Shown here: piece by piece, positions 1 through 6,557 of the stretch
Position numbering within the stretch: the first letter of the stretch is position 1
How the letters are laid out: every line of letters begins with the position of its first letter
Source: an uncultured Bacilli bacterium
GTDB taxonomy: Bacteria > Bacillota_I > Bacilli_A > RF39 > UBA660
Direction: 5' to 3'
DNA: 8,510 bases
Assembly: GCA_947625365.1 (NCBI GenBank)
Contig: CANQNZ010000052.1
Location: 1-8,510, forward strand
Position numbers and translations under genes: made by a program
The notes under the pieces: generated by a model
Seen by the model: only the letters and a program-made list of their open reading frames with translations
Told to the model about the DNA's origin: nothing
Database searches by the model: none

Positions 1-988
1 AACGTCCGGGACGAAGTAAAGCTGGGTCTAAAACATCAGGTCTATTAGTAGCAGCGATGATAATTATTCCTTCATTTTCTCCAAATCCATCCATTTCAGT
101 AAGTAATTGGTTAAGAGTTTGTTCACGTTCATCGTGACCTCCTCCTAAACCTGTACCTCTTTGACGACCTACAGCATCTATTTCATCAATGAAAATTAAA
201 CATGGCGCACTTTGTTTAGCTTGTTTAAACATATCACGTACACGAGATGCCCCAACACCTACAAATAATTCTACGAAATCAGAACCACTTATATAGTAAA
301 ATGGTACATTAGCTTCACCAGCTACAGCTTTAGCTAGTAAGGTTTTACCAGTTCCGGGAGGACCTACTAATAAAACACCTTTTGGTATTCTAGCTCCTAA
401 TTTTTGGAATTTCTTAGGATTTTTTAAGAAGTCAATTAATTCTTCAACTTCTTCTTTTTCTTCTTTCAAGCCAGCAACATCAGAAAATCTTACTTTACCA
501 CCATCTTGAGATAAACGTGCACGGCTACGACCAAAGTCCATAGACTTAGAATTGCCACCAGCCATACGGTTAAATAAGTAGAAAGTAACACCAACTAAAA
601 TTAATAATGGCAAGAAATTAACAATTATATATAATATAGAACTACTTCCTGGGTCTTTCTCTGTATCATATAAATCTAAATTATGAGAAGTTGCATATTC
701 TGATACTTTTACAATATCTTCAGGAATTATTTTAGTTTTAAAAGTTTCATTTTCCTCATAATCTTCCAATTTCCCCTCTAAATAATAAACACTTTCACTA
801 CTTTTAGGAGTTACTGTAACCTCAGTTACTTTAGCCTTTTCAATATAAGACATAAATTCTCCTGTAGTAAGTTCATGTACTTCATGTCCGGCAAAATTAA
901 AGAATATCAATGTGCCTATTACTACAAGAAGTAAAATCAAATAGGGAAAAGTATTTTTTAGAGTATTTACATTTTTACTTTTATTCAT
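1..988 (-). CDS. ftsH: ATP-dependent zinc metalloprotease FtsH, N-terminal part (cut by window edge)
   Basis: FtsH is a hexameric AAA+ protease of the cytoplasmic membrane that extracts and degrades misfolded membrane proteins and short-lived cytosolic regulators. The first 329 codons are visible. A transmembrane helix lies at about residues 13-31 and an extracytoplasmic domain at about 32-115. A second membrane helix spans about 117-138, and the AAA+ module follows. Visible motifs are Walker A GPPGTGKT (209-216), the pore motif FVGVGA (242-247), Walker B IFIDEID (265-271), sensor-1 ATN (313-315) and the arginine-finger stretch RPGR at the edge (326-329). The zinc protease domain (HExxH) lies outside the window. 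The ATG at 988 overlaps the last 8 bp of tilS and has a GAAGGA ribosome site inside the tilS end, so the two are probably translationally coupled. Identity is certain; the gene is simply truncated by the window. Confidence 0.97.
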   Translation of the reverse strand, partial: MNKSKNVNTLKNTFPYLILLLVVIGTLIFFNFAGHEVHELTTGEFMSYIEKAKVTEVTVTPKSSESVYYLEGKLEDYEENETFKTKIIPEDIVKVSEYATSHNLDLYDTEKDPGSSSILYIIVNFLPLLILVGVTFYLFNRMAGGNSKSMDFGRSRARLSQDGGKVRFSDVAGLKEEKEEVEELIDFLKNPKKFQKLGARIPKGVLLVGPPGTGKTLLAKAVAGEANVPFYYISGSDFVELFVGVGASRVRDMFKQAKQSAPCLIFIDEIDAVGRQRGTGLGGGHDEREQTLNQLLTEMDGFGENEGIIIIAATNRPDVLDPALLRPGR

Positions 989-2327
989 TATTTTTTCCTT
1001 CTTTCAATTGATACTTAAGTATTATATCATAGTTTTTAGTTTTTGCTCTATCAAATTTCGATTTTTTTATTCCCGGTATCCAAAGGATATTACCTGCGCT
1101 ATCTGTAACGATTGGTAAAGCATCTCTTTGGGATTTAGCAATCTTTTCATTAACTAATATATCTTGAACTTTTTTAGAGCCATTTAAATTCTTAACGGCC
1201 ATTTTATCAGATGGCTTACGACTACGTACTATAATAGGTAATTTTATATCTTTGCTATTTAAATATAAGTGATAGTTATCGGTCTTATTACTACTTTTTA
1301 TTTGCACTATTTTATTCCCGTTTTTTAAAGTAATGTCGCCACGAAAAACTTCATTAAACTTTTCAAAAACAATATCTTTATTATTTATAAATCTAATTTT
1401 ATTATACTCTTTTAAAGCAATAATATTATTAGGAAGAGAAATGCTCATACTAGCCTTATCAGTTTTTATTAAGTGCAATAAATTTTCTTGATGTTTTTTA
1501 TTTATTTTATTTAATTCTTCTTGATAAAGTAGATGAAATATTTCTGCAATTATCTTAGTTAATAAATAATTATCTATATTTTGCGTTTTGGTAATATCTA
1601 AAGTATTATCAATATATACTTTTTTTAAATGCTTTTGTACTTGTTTTGAAATATAGTTATTAGCTTCCTCTAATTCTTCACTAAAAGCTAAATACTTTAG
1701 ATGAACATCATTATTTTCTTGCTTTAAAAAAGGAAGAATTTCTTGACGATAGCGATTTCTAGTGTATTTAGAAGATGAATTTGATGTATCAATATAATAT
1801 TTTAATTTATTTTTATCCATATATTCAATGATTTCTTGCTTTGTCATATAAAGAAGAGGTCTTATTATTTGAAATTTATTTTTTTTTGTTTGTTTTTTAA
1901 TACCTATATAACCATTTAAAGATGACCCTCTTGTTAAACGCATTAAAATAGTTTCCATTAAATCATCACCATGATGAGCTGTCATTAAATAATTAGCTTG
2001 GTATTTTTCAACCACTTTATAGAAAAATTCATATCTTTGGCTACGAGCATCATGTTGAAAATTCGCAGCTTTATATTCCGTAATTTTAAGTAGTTCAAAG
2101 TCCAACTTTTTTTCTTTAGCGTAATTTTTGATAAATTCTTCTTCTTCTTGGCTCTGCTTCCTCACGTTATGATTTACGTGTGCTATTATAATTTGCAGGG
2201 ATAATTTAGTTTGAAATTGCTCTAATAGATGTAATAAAAACATTGAGTCTGGACCAGTAGAAGTAGCAATAACCACTTTATCATTAGGTTTTAATAAATT
2301 ATTTAAATAATTTAATGTTTTGTCCAA
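981..2327 (-). CDS. tilS: tRNA(Ile)-lysidine synthetase TilS
   Basis: TilS converts the wobble cytidine of the CAU-anticodon tRNA-Ile to lysidine using ATP and lysine, so that AUA is read as isoleucine; this is an essential step in AT-rich genomes. The 448-aa protein has the N-type ATP pyrophosphatase PP-loop as STGPDS (residues 23-28; the usual form is SGGPDS, so the second position is Thr). Further TilS signatures are AHVNHNVR (49-56), [11 protein letters not shown] (92-102), TAHHGDD (116-122), TRGSSL (132-137), RPLL (156-159) and DTSN...TRNRYR (180-194). The C-terminal TilS_C domain follows at about 365-440, with VRSRKPSD and LWIPG. The start is TTG, supported by an AGAAGGTGAT ribosome site five bases upstream (core AAGG) and a promoter just beyond it. 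Its order before ftsH is the same as in Bacillus, but hpt, which sits between them there, is absent. Confidence 0.97.
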   Translation of the reverse strand: MDKTLNYLNNLLKPNDKVVIATSTGPDSMFLLHLLEQFQTKLSLQIIIAHVNHNVRKQSQEEEEFIKNYAKEKKLDFELLKITEYKAANFQHDARSQRYEFFYKVVEKYQANYLMTAHHGDDLMETILMRLTRGSSLNGYIGIKKQTKKNKFQIIRPLLYMTKQEIIEYMDKNKLKYYIDTSNSSSKYTRNRYRQEILPFLKQENNDVHLKYLAFSEELEEANNYISKQVQKHLKKVYIDNTLDITKTQNIDNYLLTKIIAEIFHLLYQEELNKINKKHQENLLHLIKTDKASMSISLPNNIIALKEYNKIRFINNKDIVFEKFNEVFRGDITLKNGNKIVQIKSSNKTDNYHLYLNSKDIKLPIIVRSRKPSDKMAVKNLNGSKKVQDILVNEKIAKSQRDALPIVTDSAGNILWIPGIKKSKFDRAKTKNYDIILKYQLKEGKNNE

Positions 2328-2330
2328 GCT

Positions 2331-2379
2331 ATCACCTTCTTTGTAAAATTTATTTTAACAAATAAAAAATATAATGCAA
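2331..2379 (-). promoter_or_regulatory. tilS-ftsH promoter and tilS ribosome binding site
   Basis: Read on the minus strand there is a -35 TTGCAT (2374-2379), a 16-nt spacer and a -10 TAAAAT (2352-2357) preceded by TGT, giving an extended -10 TGnTAAAAT. A start site near 2345 would leave a leader of roughly 18 nt that carries the AGAAGGTGAT ribosome site (2331-2340) just ahead of the TTG start of tilS. This is seen directly in the sequence; promoter activity is inferred. Confidence 0.6.
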
Positions 2380-2383
2380 GAGC

Positions 2384-2409
2384 AAATAAAAAGAAGATTT
2401 AAAATCCTC
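2384..2409 (-). terminator. Rho-independent terminator of the 2414-3532 gene
   Basis: Five bases after the minus-strand stop at 2414 comes GAGGAT-TTTAA-ATCTTC, a 6-bp stem with one G-U pair and a 5-nt loop, followed by the T tract TTTTTATTT. The stem is weak but the geometry is that of an intrinsic terminator. It sits immediately upstream of the tilS promoter and so insulates the two transcription units. Confidence 0.6.
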
Positions 2410-2413
2410 AAAT

Positions 2414-3532
2414 TTATATTTTCTTTAGTAATGTTCCTTCTAGTGTTATATTCTTGATTGTTTTACTATTTTTAACAGCATCAATTACAACATCTTTTGT
2501 TAATTCATCAATTGTCTCTTCTTCTTTTAAACTGCTTGTTTCGCTAGTTAAATGTTGATATTCCTCGTCACTTAAACGTTTTTGACATTCTTCATCAAAT
2601 GTATACCATTTTTGCTCATTAATATCATAACGAGAATTTGCTAGACGTTTAGTCGGCACTTTTAAATACGCACAATTTTCTATATCACTCATAATGTAAT
2701 CTTCCGGCATCATAGTGGCATACTCAAGAGTATTTACCAAATACTGTGATTGTCTAATGTTTACATTAAGTTTATCAATCTCATTATTAACTAAATTTAA
2801 GGCAGCATCAACAGATGACTTTAAATCCCTAAATCCTCCATCTGGGAACACTAAATAGTCTAAATTACGAATTTTACCAACCGTATTTTTTAAAGTGCTT
2901 GTTCCATCGTTAATCATTAATTCGTTAAAAGATGGACAATTCTCTTTTATTTTATCTAAATAAAACCTCAAGCAAGCTAATCCCATAATCGACTCAACGC
3001 TAAAATGAATGGCATTACCATTAAGTTCACCATTATAATAAGGGGAAGGCGTGGAAATTATATTAGAATACATTAAATTAAAATTAAAGTTATAATTAGT
3101 ATTTAATGTTCCTTTTAATTGATTGAAAGTTTCTTCATTTATTACACCTTGCGTAGCTAATTGATTGCAGATATCTGTAATGTAGCTTGTAATATCACCA
3201 CTACATTTATAAACTTCATCTTTACTAAATTGTTTAGGTAAATCACTATATTTTTCTTCAACTTCTTCTTTTGATGGATGTTTAATTTGCATAATCTGCG
3301 CTAGTTGGTTTTGCAAAGATGGAATTACATTAAAGGTTAAATTTTCTTTGGCCGCGACTACTTTTTCTTTATATTCTTCGATTAAACCAGGATACTGCTC
3401 TTCCAATGTTTTTTTAGTACATCGATATAAATAATCTGAATAAGCTTCTCTTTTTAGATAGCCATAAACACTATTATTATCATTATTATTTAATTCATTA
3501 ATTACATCATAATATTTCATAATAAAATTCAC
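2414..3532 (-). CDS. Uncharacterised cytoplasmic protein, about 372 aa
   Basis: I do not recognise this protein. It reads as one uninterrupted 372-codon frame ending in TAA, with no signal peptide and no membrane segment. It is rich in Asn, Lys, Glu and Tyr and looks mostly alpha-helical. An Asn/Asp run (about residues 15-20) lies near the N-terminus, and a charged linker rich in Ser and Glu (about 327-345) precedes the C-terminal segment. No catalytic motif stands out. The start is uncertain. The longest frame begins at GTG (3532), but the AGGA ribosome-site core ends only one base before it, whereas the ATG four codons in (3518-3520) lies 13 nt from that core. It is transcribed divergently from the Cys-His-Asp gene at 3659 across 126 bp and has its own terminator, so it appears to be a monocistronic accessory gene. 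I saw no clear promoter for it. Confidence 0.8.
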   Translation of the reverse strand: MNFIMKYYDVINELNNNDNNSVYGYLKREAYSDYLYRCTKKTLEEQYPGLIEEYKEKVVAAKENLTFNVIPSLQNQLAQIMQIKHPSKEEVEEKYSDLPKQFSKDEVYKCSGDITSYITDICNQLATQGVINEETFNQLKGTLNTNYNFNFNLMYSNIISTPSPYYNGELNGNAIHFSVESIMGLACLRFYLDKIKENCPSFNELMINDGTSTLKNTVGKIRNLDYLVFPDGGFRDLKSSVDAALNLVNNEIDKLNVNIRQSQYLVNTLEYATMMPEDYIMSDIENCAYLKVPTKRLANSRYDINEQKWYTFDEECQKRLSDEEYQHLTSETSSLKEEETIDELTKDVVIDAVKNSKTIKNITLEGTLLKKI

Positions 3533-3599
3533 ATCCTATGCATATAATATCATAAAATAATATTTAAAATAGGTTTTTCTAAAATTATTGTCGTTTTAT

Positions 3600-3628
3600 T
3601 TGACACTTTTTGGCTATTGCTATATTAT
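3600..3628 (+). promoter_or_regulatory. Sigma-70 type promoter of the 3659-4603 gene
   Basis: A perfect -35 TTGACA (3600-3605), a 17-nt spacer and a -10 TATTAT (3623-3628, five of six consensus) make this the best promoter in the window. A transcription start near 3635 would give a leader of about 24 nt that contains the AAGGAGG ribosome site. It drives the only plus-strand gene here. Confidence 0.7.
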
Positions 3629-3637
3629 ATTGGCTAT
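3610..3637 (+). repeat. Direct repeat TTGGCTAT, possible operator
   Basis: The octamer TTGGCTAT occurs at 3610-3617, in the promoter spacer, and again at 3630-3637, over the expected transcription start. The two are exactly 20 bp apart, about two helical turns, so a dimeric regulator could bind both copies on one DNA face and block the promoter. The repeat is visible; a regulatory role is inference. Confidence 0.35.
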
Positions 3638-3646
3638 ATTTCATTT

Positions 3647-3653
3647 AAGGAGG
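3647..3653 (+). promoter_or_regulatory. Strong ribosome binding site AAGGAGG
   Basis: A full-length anti-16S match AAGGAGG sits five bases before the ATG at 3659. It fixes the start of the plus-strand gene and predicts efficient translation. Confidence 0.85.
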
Positions 3654-3658
3654 ATTAA

Positions 3659-4603
3659 ATGTTACCTTTAGAATTACAAATTGTATATGATAACACGATA
3701 AACTATATTAATACGCTCAGACAGTATAAAACAAAAATTAAAAATTCTTCTACTTTGGAGGAGCAATTAGATATCATGAAAGAAGTGTACAGTTTTGCTA
3801 AGCTCATTGCCCCAATGTTTTTTGAAGATTTTAAACATTTAAAAAGTGACTATAATTTAATTGTAGAAGAAATAATGAATTGCGAATTTGCCCTTCCTAA
3901 TTATTATATTATAGAAAATAATCCTCAGCTTACTTCACCCCTAAATATTTTAGAATACATTGTTTATATTACTAGAGATATGTTAGTGAAAAAGGTAAAC
4001 AAAAATGCTAAAAATCCTTCCTGTCTAGCTGATATAGATTTATCTAATAAGTGCGCGGTCGCCTCCCGTTTTATAACTAAGTTTTGTCACAAATATCATA
4101 TCCCTAATAAAAGAGTTTTAATAGAAACTGGTTATATAAAGACTTCTCGTTTATCTAATGGTATGGGATATCATTATTTTAATATTGTTACTTTAAATAA
4201 TCATGATTATTTAATAGATTGTACTTATAGTCAATTTTTCTTAATTAGGAAAAATATTTTAGAATGTTTAGGAATACCGGGTCACCATAATCCATACGCT
4301 GGTTTATTTATGGTAATGGATAGTTGTCGCAAGAAGGTAGCCGAGGAAATTTTAGAAAAAGGTTATATTAAAATAACGCCAGATGTTTTAAAACACTATT
4401 TAGACGGTTTTACTCTTTCTTATCGCAACGGTCTTTATTATGAATGTACCAATGATTTTTCCTATACAACAAATTATCAAGATACTAATTATCAAAGCTT
4501 TTTAAAAAGGGAAGATAATCAGTTAAATTATGAAAATAAGTTACATCTAGGCTTGCAAAGATATCCTCTTAACAATCCTAATTTAAATTTTCAAAAAAGG
4601 TAA
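3659..4603 (+). CDS. Putative transglutaminase-like/papain-fold cysteine enzyme (Cys-His-Asp), 314 aa
   Basis: The protein is not recognised by name, but its middle part has the order expected of a transglutaminase-like or papain-fold hydrolase or acyltransferase. A helix begins with the candidate nucleophile in SNKCAVASRF (Cys132). A strand carries GYHYFNIV (His172), and the next strand carries YLIDCTYSQFF (Asp187). The pattern H-x-F-N-x-V followed about 15 residues later by LID-x-TY is typical of that fold; the triad assignment is inference. Residues 1-110 look helical, and the 210-314 region is unassigned and ends in an Asn/Tyr-rich tail. There is no signal peptide or membrane helix, so it probably acts inside the cell unless exported by another route. 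It has its own strong promoter and ribosome site, is divergent from the gene at 2414-3532, and its TAA abuts the prfB stop. Alternatives include a protease, deamidase, effector-like toxin or peptide-maturation enzyme. Confidence 0.8.
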   Translation: MLPLELQIVYDNTINYINTLRQYKTKIKNSSTLEEQLDIMKEVYSFAKLIAPMFFEDFKHLKSDYNLIVEEIMNCEFALPNYYIIENNPQLTSPLNILEYIVYITRDMLVKKVNKNAKNPSCLADIDLSNKCAVASRFITKFCHKYHIPNKRVLIETGYIKTSRLSNGMGYHYFNIVTLNNHDYLIDCTYSQFFLIRKNILECLGIPGHHNPYAGLFMVMDSCRKKVAEEILEKGYIKITPDVLKHYLDGFTLSYRNGLYYECTNDFSYTTNYQDTNYQSFLKREDNQLNYENKLHLGLQRYPLNNPNLNFQKR

Positions 4604-4617
4604 CTAGCTTTTTTTAT
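4591..4617. terminator. Possible bidirectional terminator at a convergent junction
   Basis: AAAAAAG and CTTTTTT flank an 8-nt loop that contains both stop codons. On the plus strand the hairpin runs into a long T tract; on the minus strand it is followed by TTTTTTGAAAA. It could end both the 3659 gene and prfB. The stem is almost entirely A-T, so the call is weak. Confidence 0.35.
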
Positions 4618-5702
4618 TTTTAAGCATAGCTACCATAAAATCTAATATATCGCCGTCTAAAACTTTATCAGCTCTAGTTGTTTCATAACCAGTTCGTGCA
4701 TCTTTAACCATTGTATAAGGTTCTAACACATAACTTCTTATTTGACTACCAAAATCTATATTAGTATTTACTCCTTTTATTTTACTTAATTCCATTTCTT
4801 TTTTTTCAAGTTCTAACTGATAAAGTTTACTTTTTAAAACTTGCATGGCAATTTCTTTATTCTTTAGCTGACTTCTTTCATTTTGGCAAGTAACAACGGT
4901 TTTAGTTGGCAAATGAGTTATACGTACGGCTGAGTCGGTAGTATTTACTCCTTGCCCACCTTTACCACTACTGCGATAAACATCTATTTTTAAATCTTTT
5001 TCATTGATTTCCACGAAGGCATCTGAGGTAAATTCTGGGGTAATAGTTACGGAAGCAAAAGAAGTATGACGACGCGCCCCGGCATCAAATGGAGATATTC
5101 TAACCAATCTATGGACCCCTTTTTCTCCTTTAAAATAGCCATAGGCAAATAAACCTTTAATCAAAACCGTCACACTTTTTATTCCAGCTTCATCACCCTT
5201 TTGTTCATCTATTATTTCGTATGTATAGTTATTTTTTTCACAAAATCTTAGATACATTCTTAAAAGCATACTAGCCCAATCACAACTTTCCGTCCCTCCA
5301 GCGCCCGGATGAATTTCTAAATAACAGTTTAAGCTATCATACTCAGAAGATAATAGTACATTTATTTCTAGTTCATTTAATTTTTCCGTAAGAGACGTTA
5401 AATTATCCTCTATTTCTTGTTGAAGCAAGTTATCGCCTTGGTTAATAAGGATAATAAGTTCTTCTAGATTATTAATAGATGCTTCTATTTCTTTTATTTC
5501 TGTTAGTTCTTTTTTTAGATGATTAACTTGAGCACTAATATTAGTTGCTTTATCTACATCGTCCCAAAAGTGCTCTTGTTGCATTTGGTTTTCTAATTTT
5601 TGTAGTTTTTTTTCTTTTTGTCCAACGTCAAAGAGACCTCCCAATATCTTGAACTCGGCTTTTTATTATTTGTAATTTTTGTTTTAACACTTTTATTTCC
5701 AT
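4604..5702 (-). CDS. prfB: Peptide chain release factor 2, with programmed +1 frameshift
   Basis: RF2 recognises UAA and UGA in the ribosomal A site and triggers peptide release. The gene is in two frames. The zero frame starts at ATG 5702, with AAAGGAG six bases upstream, and encodes 24 residues beginning MEIKVLKQKL and ending GRSL before an in-frame TGA (5628-5630). A +1 shift at CTT-TGA-C continues into 341 residues, giving 365 aa, the usual RF2 length. Visible motifs are the SPF anticodon-like tripeptide in RISPFDAG and the catalytic GGQ in SGKGGQGVN, which contacts the peptidyl-transferase centre. A reading frame starting at TTG 5644 would be an artefact of the frameshift. It lies 16 nt downstream of the 234-aa gene, probably in one operon. 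secA, the common prfB neighbour in Bacillus, is not next to it. Confidence 0.97.
5627..5642 (-). promoter_or_regulatory. prfB programmed +1 frameshift site
   Basis: The minus strand reads GGGAGG-TCT-CTT-TGA-C. A Shine-Dalgarno-like hexamer lies three bases before the slippery CTT (Leu codon 24), followed by the UGA stop in its weak C context. This is the same arrangement as the Escherichia coli autoregulatory site (AGGGGG-TAT-CTT-TGA-C). When RF2 is scarce the ribosome slips forward one base and makes full-length RF2; when it is plentiful, translation stops after 24 codons. Confidence 0.95.
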
Positions 5703-5718
5703 GTTTTTCTCCTTTGAA

Positions 5719-6423
5719 CTATTTTTTATTTGGTTTTAAACTTAATTTTTGCGGTTTGGCAGTTTCATAATTAGGCCAATCTTCTTGTTGGGTTATAATT
5801 TTCATTATTATATCCGAATATGGTTTGTTTTTTACTATATCACTAATAACTTTAGCAAATGGGGCTGTAATTTTACCTTGATTATCTACAATTATATTAA
5901 AGTAGGAATTAAATGGTAATGCTTTTTTATATTGAGTGATAATGGTTTCTAAATCAATATTAGGTATCCATAAATCAGAAACAATAAAGGAAGGATATTT
6001 TATTAGATATTTAAAATAGTAAGCTTGGGTTTGTTTTAAAGCAAAGATTAATTCTTGACCGCTTTTAATAAGAGGAAAATCTTTATTGGCTAGTTCACTA
6101 TTAACATAGTCAATTATATCTTGAAATTTCTCATCTAAATATAGTTCATCATATGCTTCATAAGTATTTTTTAAAATATTATGCATTATGGTAAAATTCA
6201 TAAACATAAATGCTGCATTTTGAGTCTGACTATTAGAAGTTATAGCCAATTTAGGTAAGTTTATATCATTTACATAAATAGCCGCAGGATTATCGCTATT
6301 TAGTCTTATTGGGTATTCGTCTACCATTTGCTTAATTAAATTAATCCTTTTTGCTCCATTTGGATAATATATAAATTGAGTTTCTCTTTCATTCATTATG
6401 GCACTTTTGCTATATTCTTTCAT
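5719..6423 (-). CDS. Uncharacterised 234-aa protein co-transcribed with prfB
   Basis: I do not recognise this protein. It begins at ATG 6423, with GGAAGGG three bases upstream, and ends at TAG 16 nt before the prfB start. Promoter placement therefore makes it the first gene of a two-gene operon. No signal peptide or membrane helix is seen. Near the N-terminus, a hydrophobic stretch TQFIYYP is followed by NGAKR and the helix-like INLIKQMVDEY (about residues 15-37). The layout resembles a P-loop ATPase start, but with Ala and Arg replacing the Gly and Ser/Thr of GK[ST]. A later hydrophobic strand FIVSDLW (146-152) and YFNIIVD (174-180) could be the equivalents of Walker B and sensor-1 strands. 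A degenerate, non-hydrolysing ATPase fold is thus conceivable but speculative. The C-terminus is a Lys/Pro-rich tail (about 222-234). Confidence 0.75.
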   Translation of the reverse strand: MKEYSKSAIMNERETQFIYYPNGAKRINLIKQMVDEYPIRLNSDNPAAIYVNDINLPKLAITSNSQTQNAAFMFMNFTIMHNILKNTYEAYDELYLDEKFQDIIDYVNSELANKDFPLIKSGQELIFALKQTQAYYFKYLIKYPSFIVSDLWIPNIDLETIITQYKKALPFNSYFNIIVDNQGKITAPFAKVISDIVKNKPYSDIIMKIITQQEDWPNYETAKPQKLSLKPNKK

Positions 6424-6484
6424 AAACCCTTCCGATTTCTTTGACTCAAATTATTTAAAAACTAATATATAATTTTACAATTTA

Positions 6485-6493
6485 ATTATAGCA
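6485..6493 (-). promoter_or_regulatory. Extended -10 promoter of the 234-aa gene-prfB operon
   Basis: The minus strand reads TGC-TATAAT, a perfect -10 with the TGn extension. No good -35 is present at the expected distance (the hexamer there is ACGTAC), as is common for extended -10 promoters. The predicted start near 6478 leaves a leader of about 55 nt before the ATG at 6423. Confidence 0.6.
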
Positions 6494-6507
6494 CAATTTC
6501 TGAAGCC

Positions 6508-6524
6508 GTACGTATCATACTTAC
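6508..6524 (-). promoter_or_regulatory. 17-bp imperfect palindrome over the -35 region, possible operator
   Basis: The minus strand reads GTAAGTATGATACGTAC, in which seven of eight half-site positions are complementary around a central G. It covers the place where the -35 box would be, a typical position for an activator or repressor dimer. There is no T tract after it, so it does not look like a terminator for the 360-aa gene that ends at 6558. The function is inferred. Confidence 0.4.
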
Positions 6525-6557
6525 TTTTCACACATTAAATTTACTTTTTATTAGTTG

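Noticed and set aside
3484..3500. Run of ATT triplets resembling a microsatellite
   Set aside because: It is the Asn/Asp run within the 372-aa coding frame; it is short, imperfect and expected in AT-rich genes.
3533..3600. Possible promoter for the minus-strand 372-aa gene (TATTAT or TATGAT boxes)
   Set aside because: Several -10-like hexamers exist, but none has a convincing -35 at 16-18 nt, so no choice among them can be supported.
4604..5644. A 346-aa RF2 starting at TTG 5644
   Set aside because: This start lies inside the frameshift signal in the shifted frame and has no spacing-compatible ribosome site of its own role. The ATG at 5702 with AAAGGAG and the 24-codon zero-frame leader match the family length and the known mechanism.
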